Shown one piece after another: positions 39,748-48,779 of a stretch of DNA of 64,000 bases; position 1 is the stretch's first letter, and every line of letters begins with the position of its first letter. The position numbers and the translations under genes were made by a program. Source of the DNA: DATATB01 sp036268995 (GTDB taxonomy: Bacteria; Planctomycetota; Planctomycetia; Pirellulales; PNKZ01). The notes under the pieces were generated by a model. That model did not search any database. It was not told the origin of the DNA and was given only the letters and a program-made list of their open reading frames with translations. The stretch is taken from NCBI GenBank assembly GCA_036268995.1, contig DATATB010000026.1:1-64000 (forward strand). Direction: 5' to 3'.

Positions 39748-39895
39748 TGTCAGCGTTGGGTCGAACGAAGCAAAAAGTGAACAGTGAACAGTGAAGAGTG
39801 AAAAGTAACGAGCGCATCACGCGCTTTTTCACTCTCCGCTACCGATCACTTTCAGCCTTACATTTTTCACTTTTCACTTTCCACTTTTCATTTCC

Positions 39896-40969
39896 TTACG
39901 GTCCTGTCTTGTCGGTCGACGAACCGCCGATCGGCTCTTTGGGCTCGTCAACCACGGGCGGCGGATTGCTGCCGGGCTGGTTGCCCGCCGACGTGTCGGG
40001 GGCTGCCGTATCGCTCACCGGCACGCCGTCTTCGAAGTCGACTTCGCGGCGAACGTCGCCTTCGAGAATGAGCATCTTGAACACGTCCTTGGCGGACTGC
40101 TCGGCCACCGGTGTGGGTGCGGCCGCGGCATCAGGCACCGAACCGCTGCTCACGGGCGACGTGGTCCCGGCCGGATCCGACTGCTTGGGAGGACCCGCCA
40201 GGGCCGTCAGCGGATTGCTCGAATGGTTCTCGTCCTTGCCGGGTTGGCCGCTCGTCCCGGCGCCTAGGTCGGCGAATGATTTGGGCGTGGTTTCCGCGTC
40301 TTCTTCGTCGTTGGCGCTACGCATCGCCAACCGCACGGTGCCCAGCTCCGTAGCCAGCATCACCAGCTCGCCCTGCGCGGGCGTGACCAGCAGCGAGACG
40401 GTCTTGGCCGCGACCGTGGCCGCGCCGTCCACGTCGCGACGAAACACGTCGTCTACGGCAAACACCTTGATGTGCTGCAAAAACGTCTGTGTCGTGGTCT
40501 TCGTGATTCCGCGGCTGGGATTTTCCTGCAAGTGTACCAGCACGTCGACGCGGTCGCCTGGCTTGATCAGGCTGGCGGCCCCGCTCACGGCGTCCACGCG
40601 GATCGAAACCACGCGGAAGCCCTTGGGAATCATGTCCGTGGGGCTGGCGCTGCTTTCACCTTTGCCCAATAGCTTGGGCTCGATGATCGGCTCGCCGGGA
40701 AAAATGATCGACCGGGTCCGGCGGTTCTCGGTGTCTTCCAGCTTGGTAATGGCCCCGGGCGGAACCTTGTCCGTGGGCCAGGCTTCGAGCTTGAGCACTT
40801 CGGGCTTGAGCGGATCGCCCATGCCGATCTGCTCTTTGGCCACAAAAATGGGCGTCGTCTCGACGCCGCCGCCTTCGCCCGTCGGACGCTGCATGGTCTG
40901 GTGTATGCCGATCGCGGCCACCAAACCGCAGGCCAGGGCCACCATTACCATGATTGTCTTGGGACGCAT
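39896..40969 (-). CDS. cpaB: Flp pilus assembly protein CpaB/RcpC
   Basis: A 357-residue periplasmic protein anchored by an N-terminal hydrophobic segment (TIMVMVALACGLVAAIGI). A SAF domain follows (about 42-105, VAKEQIGMGDPLKPEVLKL), then the RcpC domain (PGDRVDVLVHLQENPSRGI). The C-terminal 120 residues are acidic/Pro-rich and low complexity. Two perfect hairpins lie in its 5' leader. Confidence 0.9.
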   Translation of the reverse strand: MRPKTIMVMVALACGLVAAIGIHQTMQRPTGEGGGVETTPIFVAKEQIGMGDPLKPEVLKLEAWPTDKVPPGAITKLEDTENRRTRSIIFPGEPIIEPKLLGKGESSASPTDMIPKGFRVVSIRVDAVSGAASLIKPGDRVDVLVHLQENPSRGITKTTTQTFLQHIKVFAVDDVFRRDVDGAATVAAKTVSLLVTPAQGELVMLATELGTVRLAMRSANDEEDAETTPKSFADLGAGTSGQPGKDENHSSNPLTALAGPPKQSDPAGTTSPVSSGSVPDAAAAPTPVAEQSAKDVFKMLILEGDVRREVDFEDGVPVSDTAAPDTSAGNQPGSNPPPVVDEPKEPIGGSSTDKTGP

Positions 40970-41332
40970 TCACCACCTATAGACTGGCAACACCTGGTAA
41001 GTCCGGCGAACCGGACAGCGGCAATCGAATCGCCTGGCGATTCGGATGCGGCTGAAACTTCCGGCACTTACCGTAGGAGTAAACCGTTCGTTCGTTGCTT
41101 CGAGCACCACGCGTGCATTCGATACGTTCGTCACGACTAAACATTGGCCCGTACAGGCCCTTCTCTTGATCGAAAGCCTTTACCCCGGCATTGCCCGTAA
41201 GCCCGGCAGAGTTCACGCCGCTTGCCATTTCGTCACCACACGCACACTCGCTGGTCGTCGTGGCGACATGCTGGGTTTTGCGGCCCCCCGCCGGCACGCG
41301 CCAGGCGGTGCTGGCAAAGGCACGCTGGCTGC
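40970..41332. other. Leader of cpaB with two perfect hairpins
   Basis: A 363-bp gap between tadV and cpaB. On the minus strand it contains CGAATCGCC-A-GGCGATTCG (41026-41044) and GTCCGG-TTCG-CCGGAC (41001-41016), the latter with a stable TTCG tetraloop. The cpaB start is about 32 bp further on. No pilin gene is found here. The hairpins might be a regulatory leader or a repeat. Confidence 0.5.
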
Positions 41333-41893
41333 CTACAGCAGCATGCCCGACCAGGCAAAATACAGGATGCTTCCCAGCGCGATCGGAATCCCGTAGGGCA
41401 GCAGCAGCATCGAGCTTTTGCGCTCGGCGGCCAGTGCCGACAACTGGTTGGGATCGCGGACGGTCATCACTTCGTTAAAGATCATGGCGAATTGATTGCT
41501 GTGTTTGCGCCAGGCCCGACGCGACAGCACCATCAGCACCGCAATCACGCCGCCCAGCACGGCCGAGAGGCAAAACGCATACAGTGTGGCGGACGCCCAG
41601 ACCCAGGCGCCGACGCCGGCCAGCAGCTTGACGTCGCCGGCACCCATGCCGCCGATGGCGTACAGCGGGAGCAGCAAGCCGAGGCCCACGGCGGTGCCCA
41701 GCAGGCTCCAGGCCAGCCCTTCGAAGCCGAAATACCACGTGCTGTAAGCCCAGCCGGTGGCAATCATCGGAAACGTCAGCCAGTTGGGAACCTTGAGTAT
41801 CCAGCCGTCGATCACCGCGGCAACCACCAACGTGACAGTTACCAGCCAGATCGGCCAATGGTCGGCAACCGCCGCCAGATTGAAGTCGAACAT
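41333..41893 (-). CDS. tadV: Prepilin peptidase TadV/CpaA
   Basis: A 186-residue type IV prepilin peptidase (A24 family). Six hydrophobic segments span the protein. Catalytic Asp residues are expected in VVAAVIDGWI near residue 28 and in GGMGAGDVKLLAGVG near 80-95, matching the GxGD active-site class. GGGGGAG lies upstream of the ATG. It is first in the tad gene order here. Confidence 0.9.
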   Translation of the reverse strand: MFDFNLAAVADHWPIWLVTVTLVVAAVIDGWILKVPNWLTFPMIATGWAYSTWYFGFEGLAWSLLGTAVGLGLLLPLYAIGGMGAGDVKLLAGVGAWVWASATLYAFCLSAVLGGVIAVLMVLSRRAWRKHSNQFAMIFNEVMTVRDPNQLSALAAERKSSMLLLPYGIPIALGSILYFAWSGMLL

Positions 41894-41970
41894 GCTAACT
41901 CCCCCGGTATTTTTCTAAAGCTTAAGTTTGCTCGCCATCGCCTCGGGCTTGTGGGCCGCCCAAGCGTCTG

Positions 41971-42084
41971 TCATCCAGTCCGCGACATCAGCAGCCACTG
42001 CAATACGATCGTGATCGAAGTCACCAGCATCGCTGCCAGTTGAGCAACGCCTGCGATCGAATCGAATTCGAAAATCGGCAACAT
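41971..42084 (-). CDS. Possible 37-residue hydrophobic peptide
   Basis: A short open frame from ATG to TGA. It encodes MLPIFEFDSIAGVAQL then a hydrophobic stretch ending QWLLMSRTG. An in-frame TAG lies just upstream, fixing the start. It would form a single membrane helix. It lies upstream of tadV where Tad clusters often carry a pilin, but it lacks the GxxxxEY motif of Flp pilins and has no clear ribosome-binding site. Coding is doubtful. Confidence 0.2.
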   Translation of the reverse strand: MLPIFEFDSIAGVAQLAAMLVTSITIVLQWLLMSRTG

Positions 42085-42340
42085 GGGTCTATCTCGGGCG
42101 CAATCGGCCTACCGGCCGCGCAGCAGTCATTAGGAACCTCTACCCGAACCATAGGTCAGAAAAGTCCCGCGCGCTCGATTTGCCGGCAAACGCGTCCAAG
42201 ACGTGCCGGGTGGGCGCGCAGCCCGACCCGCACAATCGGCACAACCGGAATTCCCGGCCACGGACCCTGTTATGGGACCGCCGACTTCGGCAGCCTGGGA
42301 CAAGTGCCGCAATTCTGATGCGGCCAGCCGGAGAAGAATG

Positions 42341-42466
42341 CGACCACGGATCACACGGATGTCACGGATGAAGAAGATAAACGGGGCGGCGCGGGTCGCC
42401 TTGCTTCTTATCCGTCCGTTTCTATCCGTGCCCTTTTATCCGTGGCATCCGTGTGATCCGTGGTTC
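42341..42466. repeat. Inverted pair of CCACGGATCACACGGATG repeats
   Basis: The left arm ACCACGGATCACACGGATGT and its CACGGAT continuation (42341-42369) are the near-perfect complement of the right arm (42438-42466). The 68-bp interior contains AAGAAGATAAACGG and GTCCGTTTCTATCCGTG, which continue the family. It forms a MITE-like hairpin directly after the prs stop codon and may terminate prs. Confidence 0.8.
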
Positions 42467-42491
42467 CGTCTTCGTTGCTTTTTTTGCTGGC

Positions 42492-43436
42492 TTACGTGAA
42501 CAGCCGGCTGACGGATTCGTTGCGGTGGATGCGCTTGATGGCTTCGCCCAATAGCGGGGCGACGCTGAGCACGATGAACTTCGATCGCGATTTCTCCTGC
42601 CCCAGTGGAATCGTGTCGGTGACCACGACTTCCTTGATCGGCGCGTCGGCCAGGTTTTCGATCGCGCGGCCGCAGAGCACGCCGTGCGTCGCCGCCACGT
42701 AGATTTCACGGGCGCCCGCCTCGTGTACTTTTTTCGCCGCGCCGCAAATGCTGCCGGCCGTGCTGATCATGTCGTCGAACATCAGCGCGATTTTGCCGTC
42801 GACGCTGGCACCAATGATGTTTTCCTGCCGAGTCTTTTCGGCACTGGAGCGCCGCTTGTCCACGATCGCCAGCCGGCTGTTGAGCCGCTTGGCGTGCCCC
42901 AGCGCCCGTTTCGTGCTCCCTTCGTCGGGGCTGACGACGACGATCTGATCTTCATCGAAATGCTTCTTGACGAAGTACTCGTTGAGCACCGGCGCGCCGT
43001 ACAAGTGATCGACCGGCACGTCGAAGAAACCCTGGATCTGCGGCGCGTGCAAATCCATTGTCAGCACGCGATCGGCACCGGCGCGGGTAATGAGGTTGGC
43101 CACCAGCTTGGCGGTGATCGGCACGCGGCCCTCGTCCTTGCGGTCTTGCCGCGCATAGCCGTAGTAGGGCACCACGGCGGTCACGCGCTCGGCGCTGGCC
43201 CGCTTGCAGCTCTCGATCATGATCAGCAGTTCCATCAGGTTGTCGTTCACCGGCGGGCAAGTCGGCTGCACGAGAAACACATCGCGGCCGCGCACGTCTT
43301 CCTCGATCTTGCACGAGATTTCGCCGTCGGGAAAATTGCCCATCGCGATGGCGCCGACGGGCAGACCCAGGTACTCGCAGATGCGGCGGCCTAGCTGGGG
43401 ATTGGCACGGCCGTTGAATATCTTCAGATCGTTCAT
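42492..43436 (-). CDS. prs: Ribose-phosphate pyrophosphokinase
   Basis: A 314-residue PRPP synthase supplying PRPP for nucleotide, His and Trp synthesis. Signatures are FPDGEISCKIEEDVRGRDVF, PYYGYARQDRK, the metal-binding DLHAPQIQGFF, the PRPP loop FDDMISTAGS, and VVSPDEGSTKRA. Full length. It follows the glmU-like gene by 61 bp, the conserved glmU-prs order. Confidence 0.96.
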   Translation of the reverse strand: MNDLKIFNGRANPQLGRRICEYLGLPVGAIAMGNFPDGEISCKIEEDVRGRDVFLVQPTCPPVNDNLMELLIMIESCKRASAERVTAVVPYYGYARQDRKDEGRVPITAKLVANLITRAGADRVLTMDLHAPQIQGFFDVPVDHLYGAPVLNEYFVKKHFDEDQIVVVSPDEGSTKRALGHAKRLNSRLAIVDKRRSSAEKTRQENIIGASVDGKIALMFDDMISTAGSICGAAKKVHEAGAREIYVAATHGVLCGRAIENLADAPIKEVVVTDTIPLGQEKSRSKFIVLSVAPLLGEAIKRIHRNESVSRLFT

Positions 43437-43497
43437 CGTGACGAAAACCGCCTGGTGTTAGATTTCGATTGGTGTGGGATGAGGATTGGACTCGACC

Positions 43498-44244
43498 CTA
43501 CCCTCTATTCTCCGACCGCATGACCTGTTCCACAACCTTTAACTCGTCGACCGTGTTGATGCTCAGGACTTCCACCGGCTTGAGCACCGGCAGAGCCAGT
43601 ACCCGCCGGCCATGCCGCCGCAGCGCCCCGGGACAATCGGTGACATAGTACTCGCCCTGCGCGTTGTTGGCCTGAATGTGGTCCAAGGCGAACAGCAACG
43701 CGGCGGCGTCGAACAGGTAGCAGCTCATGTTCACTTCCGTGATCCGGCGCTGCGCGTCCGTGCAGTCTTTTTCTTCAATAATCCCCAGGAAATTGCCCTG
43801 CAGATCGCGCTCGATGCGGCCCAAACCGTGCGGGTTGTCCTTGGTTGCGGTGCCGACAATGCAGGCCGGCCGCGACCGCTCGTATTCGTCTACCAGCGTG
43901 GCCAGCGAATCCCGCTGCATCATGGGCGAATCGCCTGCCAGCACGATCACCGGCCCCTGGTGGGCCTGCAATTGCGGCCGGCACATCATCACGGCATGGC
44001 CGGTGCCCAGTTGCTCGAGTTGCTCGGCAAACGCCACATTCGGCCGCTGGGCCAGTGCCGCGCGAACCAAATCGGCCCGATAGCCCACTACTACTAGCAC
44101 CGAGGCGACGCCCAGCCGCTCGAGCGTATCGAGCACATAGTCGATCATCGGCCGGCCGCAGACCGGCACCAGGACCTTGGGCAAGTCGGACTTCATCCGC
44201 GTCCCCTTGCCGGCGGCCATGACAATGGCCATGGTGTTCGTCAT
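43498..44244 (-). CDS. UDP-N-acetylglucosamine pyrophosphorylase domain (short GlmU)
   Basis: A 248-residue nucleotidyltransferase covering only the N-terminal uridyltransferase half of GlmU. The signature is AIVMAAGKGTRMKSDLPKVL. GTGHAVMMCRP, VIVLAGDSPMM and EVNMSCYLF match GlmU. The left-handed beta-helix acetyltransferase half is absent. There is no sign of a frameshift: the stop is followed by prs. A separate acetyltransferase would be needed for UDP-GlcNAc synthesis. It is divergent from argB. Confidence 0.88.
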   Translation of the reverse strand: MTNTMAIVMAAGKGTRMKSDLPKVLVPVCGRPMIDYVLDTLERLGVASVLVVVGYRADLVRAALAQRPNVAFAEQLEQLGTGHAVMMCRPQLQAHQGPVIVLAGDSPMMQRDSLATLVDEYERSRPACIVGTATKDNPHGLGRIERDLQGNFLGIIEEKDCTDAQRRITEVNMSCYLFDAAALLFALDHIQANNAQGEYYVTDCPGALRRHGRRVLALPVLKPVEVLSINTVDELKVVEQVMRSENRG

Positions 44245-44269
44245 CGGTGGTTCCCGCCCCATTGCCTCG

Positions 44270-44297
44270 TTGACAGCCCGACACCCCGTTTTAGAAT
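44270..44297 (+). promoter_or_regulatory. Sigma-70-type promoter of the arg operon
   Basis: A perfect -35 TTGACA (44270-44275), a 16-bp spacer and -10 TAGAAT (44292-44297). The predicted start is about 28 bp before the argB start codon. No arginine operator could be identified. Confidence 0.65.
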
Positions 44298-44331
44298 AAA
44301 CCGTTTCTACCCGTTGCGGGAGGTCTTTTCG

Positions 44332-45273
44332 GTGAGCAAGTCGGTCGTCGAAGCCTCTCCGGCCCCGGTCCACAACCACTGGAGTCCGCCGTTGGAAAGC
44401 GCAGTGGAAAAGGCCGACGTGCTGATCGAGGCCATGCAGTGGATCCGCAAGTTCCGCGATAAGATCACCGTGATCAAGCTCGGCGGCAGCGTCATGGAAG
44501 ATGCCGACGCGCTGCGGCACCTGCTGCTGGACATCCTGTTCATGGAAACCGTGGGCATGCGGCCGGTCGTGGTCCACGGCGGCGGAGCGGCGATTAATCG
44601 GGCCATGGCCGAGGCCGGCCTCGAGCCACGATTCATCCAGGGGCGTCGCTACACCGACGCGGCCACGCGCGACATTGTCGAACAGGTGCTGGCCTACGAG
44701 ACCAACGAATTTATCGCCACCCGCATCGAAGAGTTGGGCGGCCGCTCCGCGCCACTTAACTTTCGCCGCATCAACGTGCTGTTTGGCGAGCGCATGATGC
44801 TCGAGTCGCCTGAAGGCCAGCCGGTGGACCTGGGCTACGTGGGGCACGTCACGCGCGTCGACCGCACCACGATCGACAATTTCTGCTACGCCGGCATCGT
44901 GCCCGTGATTCCGTCGATGTGCCTGGACGAACACGGCGAGAAGCTGAACGTCAACGCGGACACCGCGGCCACGGCCGTGGCCCAGGCGCTGGGGGCTGAA
45001 AAGCTGGTGTTTCTCAGCGACGTCAACGGCGTCCGCCGCAACCGGCAGGATGCCAACTCGCTCATCGAGTCGCTCTCGGCCGACGAAGCCCGCGAATTGA
45101 TCGCCTCCGGTGCCGTCGAGTCGGGCATGATTCCCAAGGTGGAAGCCTGCCTCGAAACGCTCGACAAAGGCGTGCGCAAGATTCACATCATCGATGGCCG
45201 GCAGCGGCATTCGCTATTGCTCGAGGTCTATACCAGCAAGGGCGTGGGGACCGAAATTTTCGGCAGCCGCTAG
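44332..45273 (+). CDS. argB: Acetylglutamate kinase
   Basis: A 313-residue kinase phosphorylating N-acetylglutamate, the second step of arginine synthesis. Motifs are VIKLGGSVM, VVVHGGGAAINRAM, and the ATP-site GAEKLVFLSDVNGV and GAVESGMIPKVEACL. The GTG start is preferred because GGGAGG lies 8 bp upstream. The 45-residue N-terminal extension is longer than in E. coli and could be the arginine-sensing helix type. Confidence 0.95.
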   Translation: MSKSVVEASPAPVHNHWSPPLESAVEKADVLIEAMQWIRKFRDKITVIKLGGSVMEDADALRHLLLDILFMETVGMRPVVVHGGGAAINRAMAEAGLEPRFIQGRRYTDAATRDIVEQVLAYETNEFIATRIEELGGRSAPLNFRRINVLFGERMMLESPEGQPVDLGYVGHVTRVDRTTIDNFCYAGIVPVIPSMCLDEHGEKLNVNADTAATAVAQALGAEKLVFLSDVNGVRRNRQDANSLIESLSADEARELIASGAVESGMIPKVEACLETLDKGVRKIHIIDGRQRHSLLLEVYTSKGVGTEIFGSR

Positions 45274-45375
45274 CGCGGAATAGCCGTCCCATTCATGGGC
45301 CGCTTCCGGCTCACGAATGAGCCGGCTAATTTGGTTGATTTTCACGGCAACATTTATCATCGGAGCGCCGCCACC

Positions 45376-46575
45376 GTGGCCACTGCAAACGCCGCCGGCC
45401 CCACGGCCGTGATCGAACAATTCAAACGCTTCGTCGTGCCCAACTACAACCGCTACCCGGTTTGCCTGACGCGTGGCGAAGGTTCGTACGTTTGGGACAG
45501 CGACGGCGAGCGCTATCTCGACCTGTTCCCAGGCTGGGGCTGCAACCTGCTGGGCCATTGTCCCGAGCCGGTCGTCCGCGCCGTGCAGGAGCAGGTGGCC
45601 ACGCTGATTCACGTGCCCAACACCTGGTACACCGAGGCCCAGGGCACGTGGGCCCAGATGCTCAGCGAGCGCAGCTTTGGCGGGCAGGCCTTTTTCTGCA
45701 ATTCCGGCACCGAGGCCAACGAAGCGGCCATCAAGCTGGCCCGGCTGCACGCCGGCCCCGGGCGTTACAAGATCATCACTTTCGAAGGCGGTTTTCACGG
45801 CCGCACTTTGGGGGCCACGGCCGCCACGGCACAGCCGAAATATCATGCCGGCCTGGGCCCGCTGATGGCCGGCTTTGTTTACGCCCCGTTTGGCGACTTG
45901 GAAGCCGTGACGCGGCTCATCGATGCGGAAACGGCCGCCATTCTCATCGAGCCGATCCAGGGCGAAGGCGGCGTCAACATTGCTCCGCAGGCCTTCTTGG
46001 AAGGCTTGCGAGCGCTGGCCGATCAGCACAACCTGCTGTTGATGTTCGACGAAGTGCAAACCGGCTGCGGCCGCACCGGCCAGTGGTTTGCCTATCAGCA
46101 CTTTGGCGTCACGCCTGACGTCATGACGCTGGCCAAGGCGCTGTGCGGCGGCATCGCCGGCGGGGCGCTGCTGACCACCCCGGCCATCGCTCCCAGCCTG
46201 CGTCCCGGCATGCACGCTGCCACCTTTGGCGGCAATCCAATTGCCGCCCGGGCCGGCATTGCCGCGATCGAAATGATCGAGCAAGGCCGGCTGCTCGAAC
46301 ACGGCCAGAAGATCAGCCAGATTTTCCTCGAGCGTTTTACGGCCCTACAGCACGAGTGCGACCTGATTCGCGAAGTGCGCATCGTGGGCATGATGATTGG
46401 CCTTGAGTTGGCGATCGAGGGCGCAGCCATCGTGCGCAAATGCCTGGAGCGCAAGCTGCTCATCAATTGCACGCACGACACCGTGCTGCGGCTGCTGCCG
46501 GCGCTGAACTTGTCTGAGCAGCAGGCCCACGACGGTTGCGACATCCTGGCCGACGCGCTCAAACAACAGCTTTAA
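45376..46575 (+). CDS. argD: Acetylornithine aminotransferase
   Basis: A 399-residue PLP enzyme converting N-acetylglutamate semialdehyde to N-acetylornithine. Motifs are FFCNSGTEANEAAIKLAR, FHGRTLGATAAT, IEPIQGEGGV, MFDEVQTGCGRTG, and MTLAKALCGG with the PLP lysine. The GTG start has GGAG 10 bp upstream. An in-frame ATG at 45295 is possible. It lies 102 bp after argB. Confidence 0.94.
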   Translation: MATANAAGPTAVIEQFKRFVVPNYNRYPVCLTRGEGSYVWDSDGERYLDLFPGWGCNLLGHCPEPVVRAVQEQVATLIHVPNTWYTEAQGTWAQMLSERSFGGQAFFCNSGTEANEAAIKLARLHAGPGRYKIITFEGGFHGRTLGATAATAQPKYHAGLGPLMAGFVYAPFGDLEAVTRLIDAETAAILIEPIQGEGGVNIAPQAFLEGLRALADQHNLLLMFDEVQTGCGRTGQWFAYQHFGVTPDVMTLAKALCGGIAGGALLTTPAIAPSLRPGMHAATFGGNPIAARAGIAAIEMIEQGRLLEHGQKISQIFLERFTALQHECDLIREVRIVGMMIGLELAIEGAAIVRKCLERKLLINCTHDTVLRLLPALNLSEQQAHDGCDILADALKQQL

Positions 46576-46641
46576 CCTGCCGCCAAACTCCCTTTTAATG
46601 CCGTCGCGGGCTCAACAGCACTCAGACCCGAACTGCCGATT

Positions 46642-47559
46642 ATGCGACACCTCATTACTTTGGCCGATCTCAAAAGCGCCGAGATCGAACGGATTTTCGC
46701 CATCACGGAAGATCTCAAATCGAAGTACGATTCCGGCCTGCGCGAGCAGCTGCTGCCGGGCCGCGTGATGGCCCTGCTGTTCGAAAAACCCTCGCTGCGG
46801 ACCCGCGTCAGCTTCGAAGCCGGCATGGCCCACCTGGGCGGCAACAGCCTGTTCCTGGGCGAGGAAGTCGGTTTCGGCAATCGCGAATCGATTGCCGACT
46901 TCGGTCGCGTGCTCAGCGAGTACGTCGACGTGATCGTGGTGCGCACGCGTAGCCATCAGAAGGTTATCGAGCTGGCCGAGTTCAGCAGTTGCTCGGTGAT
47001 CAACGGGCTGACCGACTACGATCATCCCTGCCAGGCGCTGGCCGATCTATACACGCTTCGCGAACTCAACGGCCCGCTCGAAGGCCAGACGCTGGCCTAC
47101 ATCGGCGACGGCAACAACGTGGCCCGCAGCCTGGCCCGCGGCTGCGGCAAGATGGGCATGAAATTCCGCCTGGCCGCTCCGCCCGGCTATCACTTCGACA
47201 AGCCGTTTCTCGCCAACCTGAAGAAGGACGTCCCCGAGCTGAAGATGACCGTCGGCGACGACCCGCGCGAGATCGTGCGCGACGTCGATGCCGTGTACAC
47301 CGACGTCTGGACCAGCATGGGCCAGGAGGCCGAAGCCGAGAAGCGGCGCGGCGAATTCGCAGCTTTTCAGGTGAACGAGGAACTGATGAAGGCGGCGCCC
47401 AAGAAGGCCTGGTTCATGCACTGCCTGCCGGCCAAGCGCGGCGAGGAAGTGACCGATGCCGTGATCGACGGGCCCAACAGCGTGGTCGTGCAGCAGGCCG
47501 CCAATCGGCTGCACGTGCAAAAGGGCATTCTGGCCTGGCTGCTCGGGGCCCAGAGGTGA
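46642..47559 (+). CDS. argF: Ornithine carbamoyltransferase
   Basis: A 305-residue carbamoyltransferase making citrulline. The carbamoyl-phosphate motif is SLRTRVSFEAG, the ornithine side includes DHPCQALADL, and FMHCLPAKRGEE is the SMG-loop/HCLP signature. TDVWTSMGQE is characteristic of ArgF/ArgI. Its stop overlaps the rph start. Confidence 0.96.
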   Translation: MRHLITLADLKSAEIERIFAITEDLKSKYDSGLREQLLPGRVMALLFEKPSLRTRVSFEAGMAHLGGNSLFLGEEVGFGNRESIADFGRVLSEYVDVIVVRTRSHQKVIELAEFSSCSVINGLTDYDHPCQALADLYTLRELNGPLEGQTLAYIGDGNNVARSLARGCGKMGMKFRLAAPPGYHFDKPFLANLKKDVPELKMTVGDDPREIVRDVDAVYTDVWTSMGQEAEAEKRRGEFAAFQVNEELMKAAPKKAWFMHCLPAKRGEEVTDAVIDGPNSVVVQQAANRLHVQKGILAWLLGAQR

Positions 47560-48290
47560 GCGTGAAACGTCACGACGGCCGAACGCCGCAACAGTTGCGA
47601 CCCGTAAAAATCAAGCGCCATTACACGCGCCCCGCTCCCGGCAGCGTGCTGTTTGTGGCCGGGCGGACCACGGTGCTGTGTACCGCCAGCGTCGAAGAAC
47701 AGGTGCCGCCCTGGATGAAAGGTCAGGGCCGGGGCTGGGTCACGGCCGAATACAGCATGCTGCCCGGCAGCACCAGCCCGCGCAAAGCGCGCGATCGCGG
47801 CGGCAAGATCGACGGCCGCACCACCGAGATTCAGCGGCTCATCGGCCGCAGCCTGCGTGCCGTGACCGATCTGGCCGCGCTCGGCGAGCGCTCGATCACG
47901 ATCGACTGCGACGTGCTCGAAGCCGACGGCGGCACGCGCACGGCCAGCATCACAGGCGCCTTCATCGCCCTGGTCGACGCGGTGCGCAGCATCAAAAAAC
48001 TGCCCGACCCGGCGCAAAATCCACTGCGCGACTGCGTGGCCGCCGTGAGCGTGGGCATTGCCGACGGACTTCCGGTGTTGGATCTCGACTATTTCGAAGA
48101 TTCCACCGCGGCCGTCGACATGAACGTGGTCATGACCGGCTCCGGCCAATTTGTCGAGCTGCAAGGCACGGGCGAGGAAGCCACGTTCAACGACCAGCAA
48201 CTCGCCGCGATGCTCAAGCTGGCCCGCGGCGGGATCACGGATTTGATCCAATTGCAGCGCACCGCGCTAGCCCGGCATTGGCCGTTTTGA
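47556..48290 (+). CDS. rph: Ribonuclease PH
   Basis: A 244-residue phosphorolytic 3'-5' exoribonuclease trimming tRNA 3' ends. Motifs are RPVKIKRHYTRPAPGSVLF, GRGWVTAEYSMLPGST, and VVMTGSGQFVELQGTGEEA. The GTG start overlaps the argF stop (GTGA), so it is translationally coupled to arginine synthesis, likely by position only. Confidence 0.95.
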   Translation: MSVKRHDGRTPQQLRPVKIKRHYTRPAPGSVLFVAGRTTVLCTASVEEQVPPWMKGQGRGWVTAEYSMLPGSTSPRKARDRGGKIDGRTTEIQRLIGRSLRAVTDLAALGERSITIDCDVLEADGGTRTASITGAFIALVDAVRSIKKLPDPAQNPLRDCVAAVSVGIADGLPVLDLDYFEDSTAAVDMNVVMTGSGQFVELQGTGEEATFNDQQLAAMLKLARGGITDLIQLQRTALARHWPF

Positions 48291-48305
48291 TGTGCCACAT
48301 TTAGC

Positions 48306-48323
48306 CGCGGCATTCATGCCGCG
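48306..48323. terminator. Hairpin between convergent rph and yraN
   Basis: CGCGGCAT-TC-ATGCCGCG is a perfect 8-bp stem. It could terminate transcription from both sides. No T-run follows. Confidence 0.45.
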
Positions 48324-48340
48324 TGCGCTCGGCTCGCGGC

Positions 48341-48772
48341 TCAACTATACATCCCGCGCAACCCCGTCGCCGGAAAAGCGTCGCGAGTGTGCTCGATCTG
48401 CGGTTTCGCGGCCGCGTCGCCCCACGTTACGGCGATCACGTCGAACCGGGCTGAGTTATCCAGCAGCCCGTGCCGCTTGAGAAAGGATAGCGCCGTGCGG
48501 GTCAAGCGCCGCTGCTTTTCGGCGTCGACCGCTTCGGAGGGATCGCCAGCCTGCTGGCTGCTGCGCGTTTTGACTTCGACGAATACCACGGTGCGGCCGT
48601 CGACCGCCACCAGGTCGAGTTCGCCGATGGGCTGGCGATCGCCTCGAGCCACGATCTTGTAGCCCTGGCGGCGCAGATAGCGGGCGGCAGCCTCTTCGCC
48701 GCGCTGGCCCAGTGTCCGCGGCCGGACCGGCCACAGCGACGCCGCGAGCCGCTCTAGCCAGCGCGCGAGCAT
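48341..48772 (-). CDS. yraN: YraN/UPF0102-family endonuclease-like protein
   Basis: A 143-residue protein with the YraN nuclease fold. The motifs RGEEAAARYLRRQGYKI, IGELDLVAVDGRTVVFVEVK and the VKTR ending are the Holliday-junction-resolvase-like core (Glu, Asp, Glu-x-Lys). The ATG giving MLARWLERL is chosen. A longer frame of 22 codons runs through a dispersed palindrome and is probably not translated. It is the last gene of the ffh cluster. Confidence 0.85.
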   Translation of the reverse strand: MLARWLERLAASLWPVRPRTLGQRGEEAAARYLRRQGYKIVARGDRQPIGELDLVAVDGRTVVFVEVKTRSSQQAGDPSEAVDAEKQRRLTRTALSFLKRHGLLDNSARFDVIAVTWGDAAAKPQIEHTRDAFPATGLRGMYS

Positions 48773-48779
48773 AAGCTGA

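Larger units (their letters stand above)
41894..42491. other. Region between tadV and prs with small ORF and inverted repeats
   Basis: A 598-bp gap. It contains a 37-residue hydrophobic open frame (41971-42084, minus) and an inverted-repeat element (42341-42466). The stretch 42085-42340 has nothing I recognise. Confidence 0.5.

Noticed and set aside
40977..41297. A 106-codon minus-strand frame between tadV and cpaB as a pilin
   Set aside because: It has no hydrophobic stretch or prepilin cleavage motif and its composition is irregular.
40970..41332. Cyclic di-GMP riboswitch before cpaB
   Set aside because: The hairpins are clear but the conserved bases of the known c-di-GMP riboswitch classes were not found.
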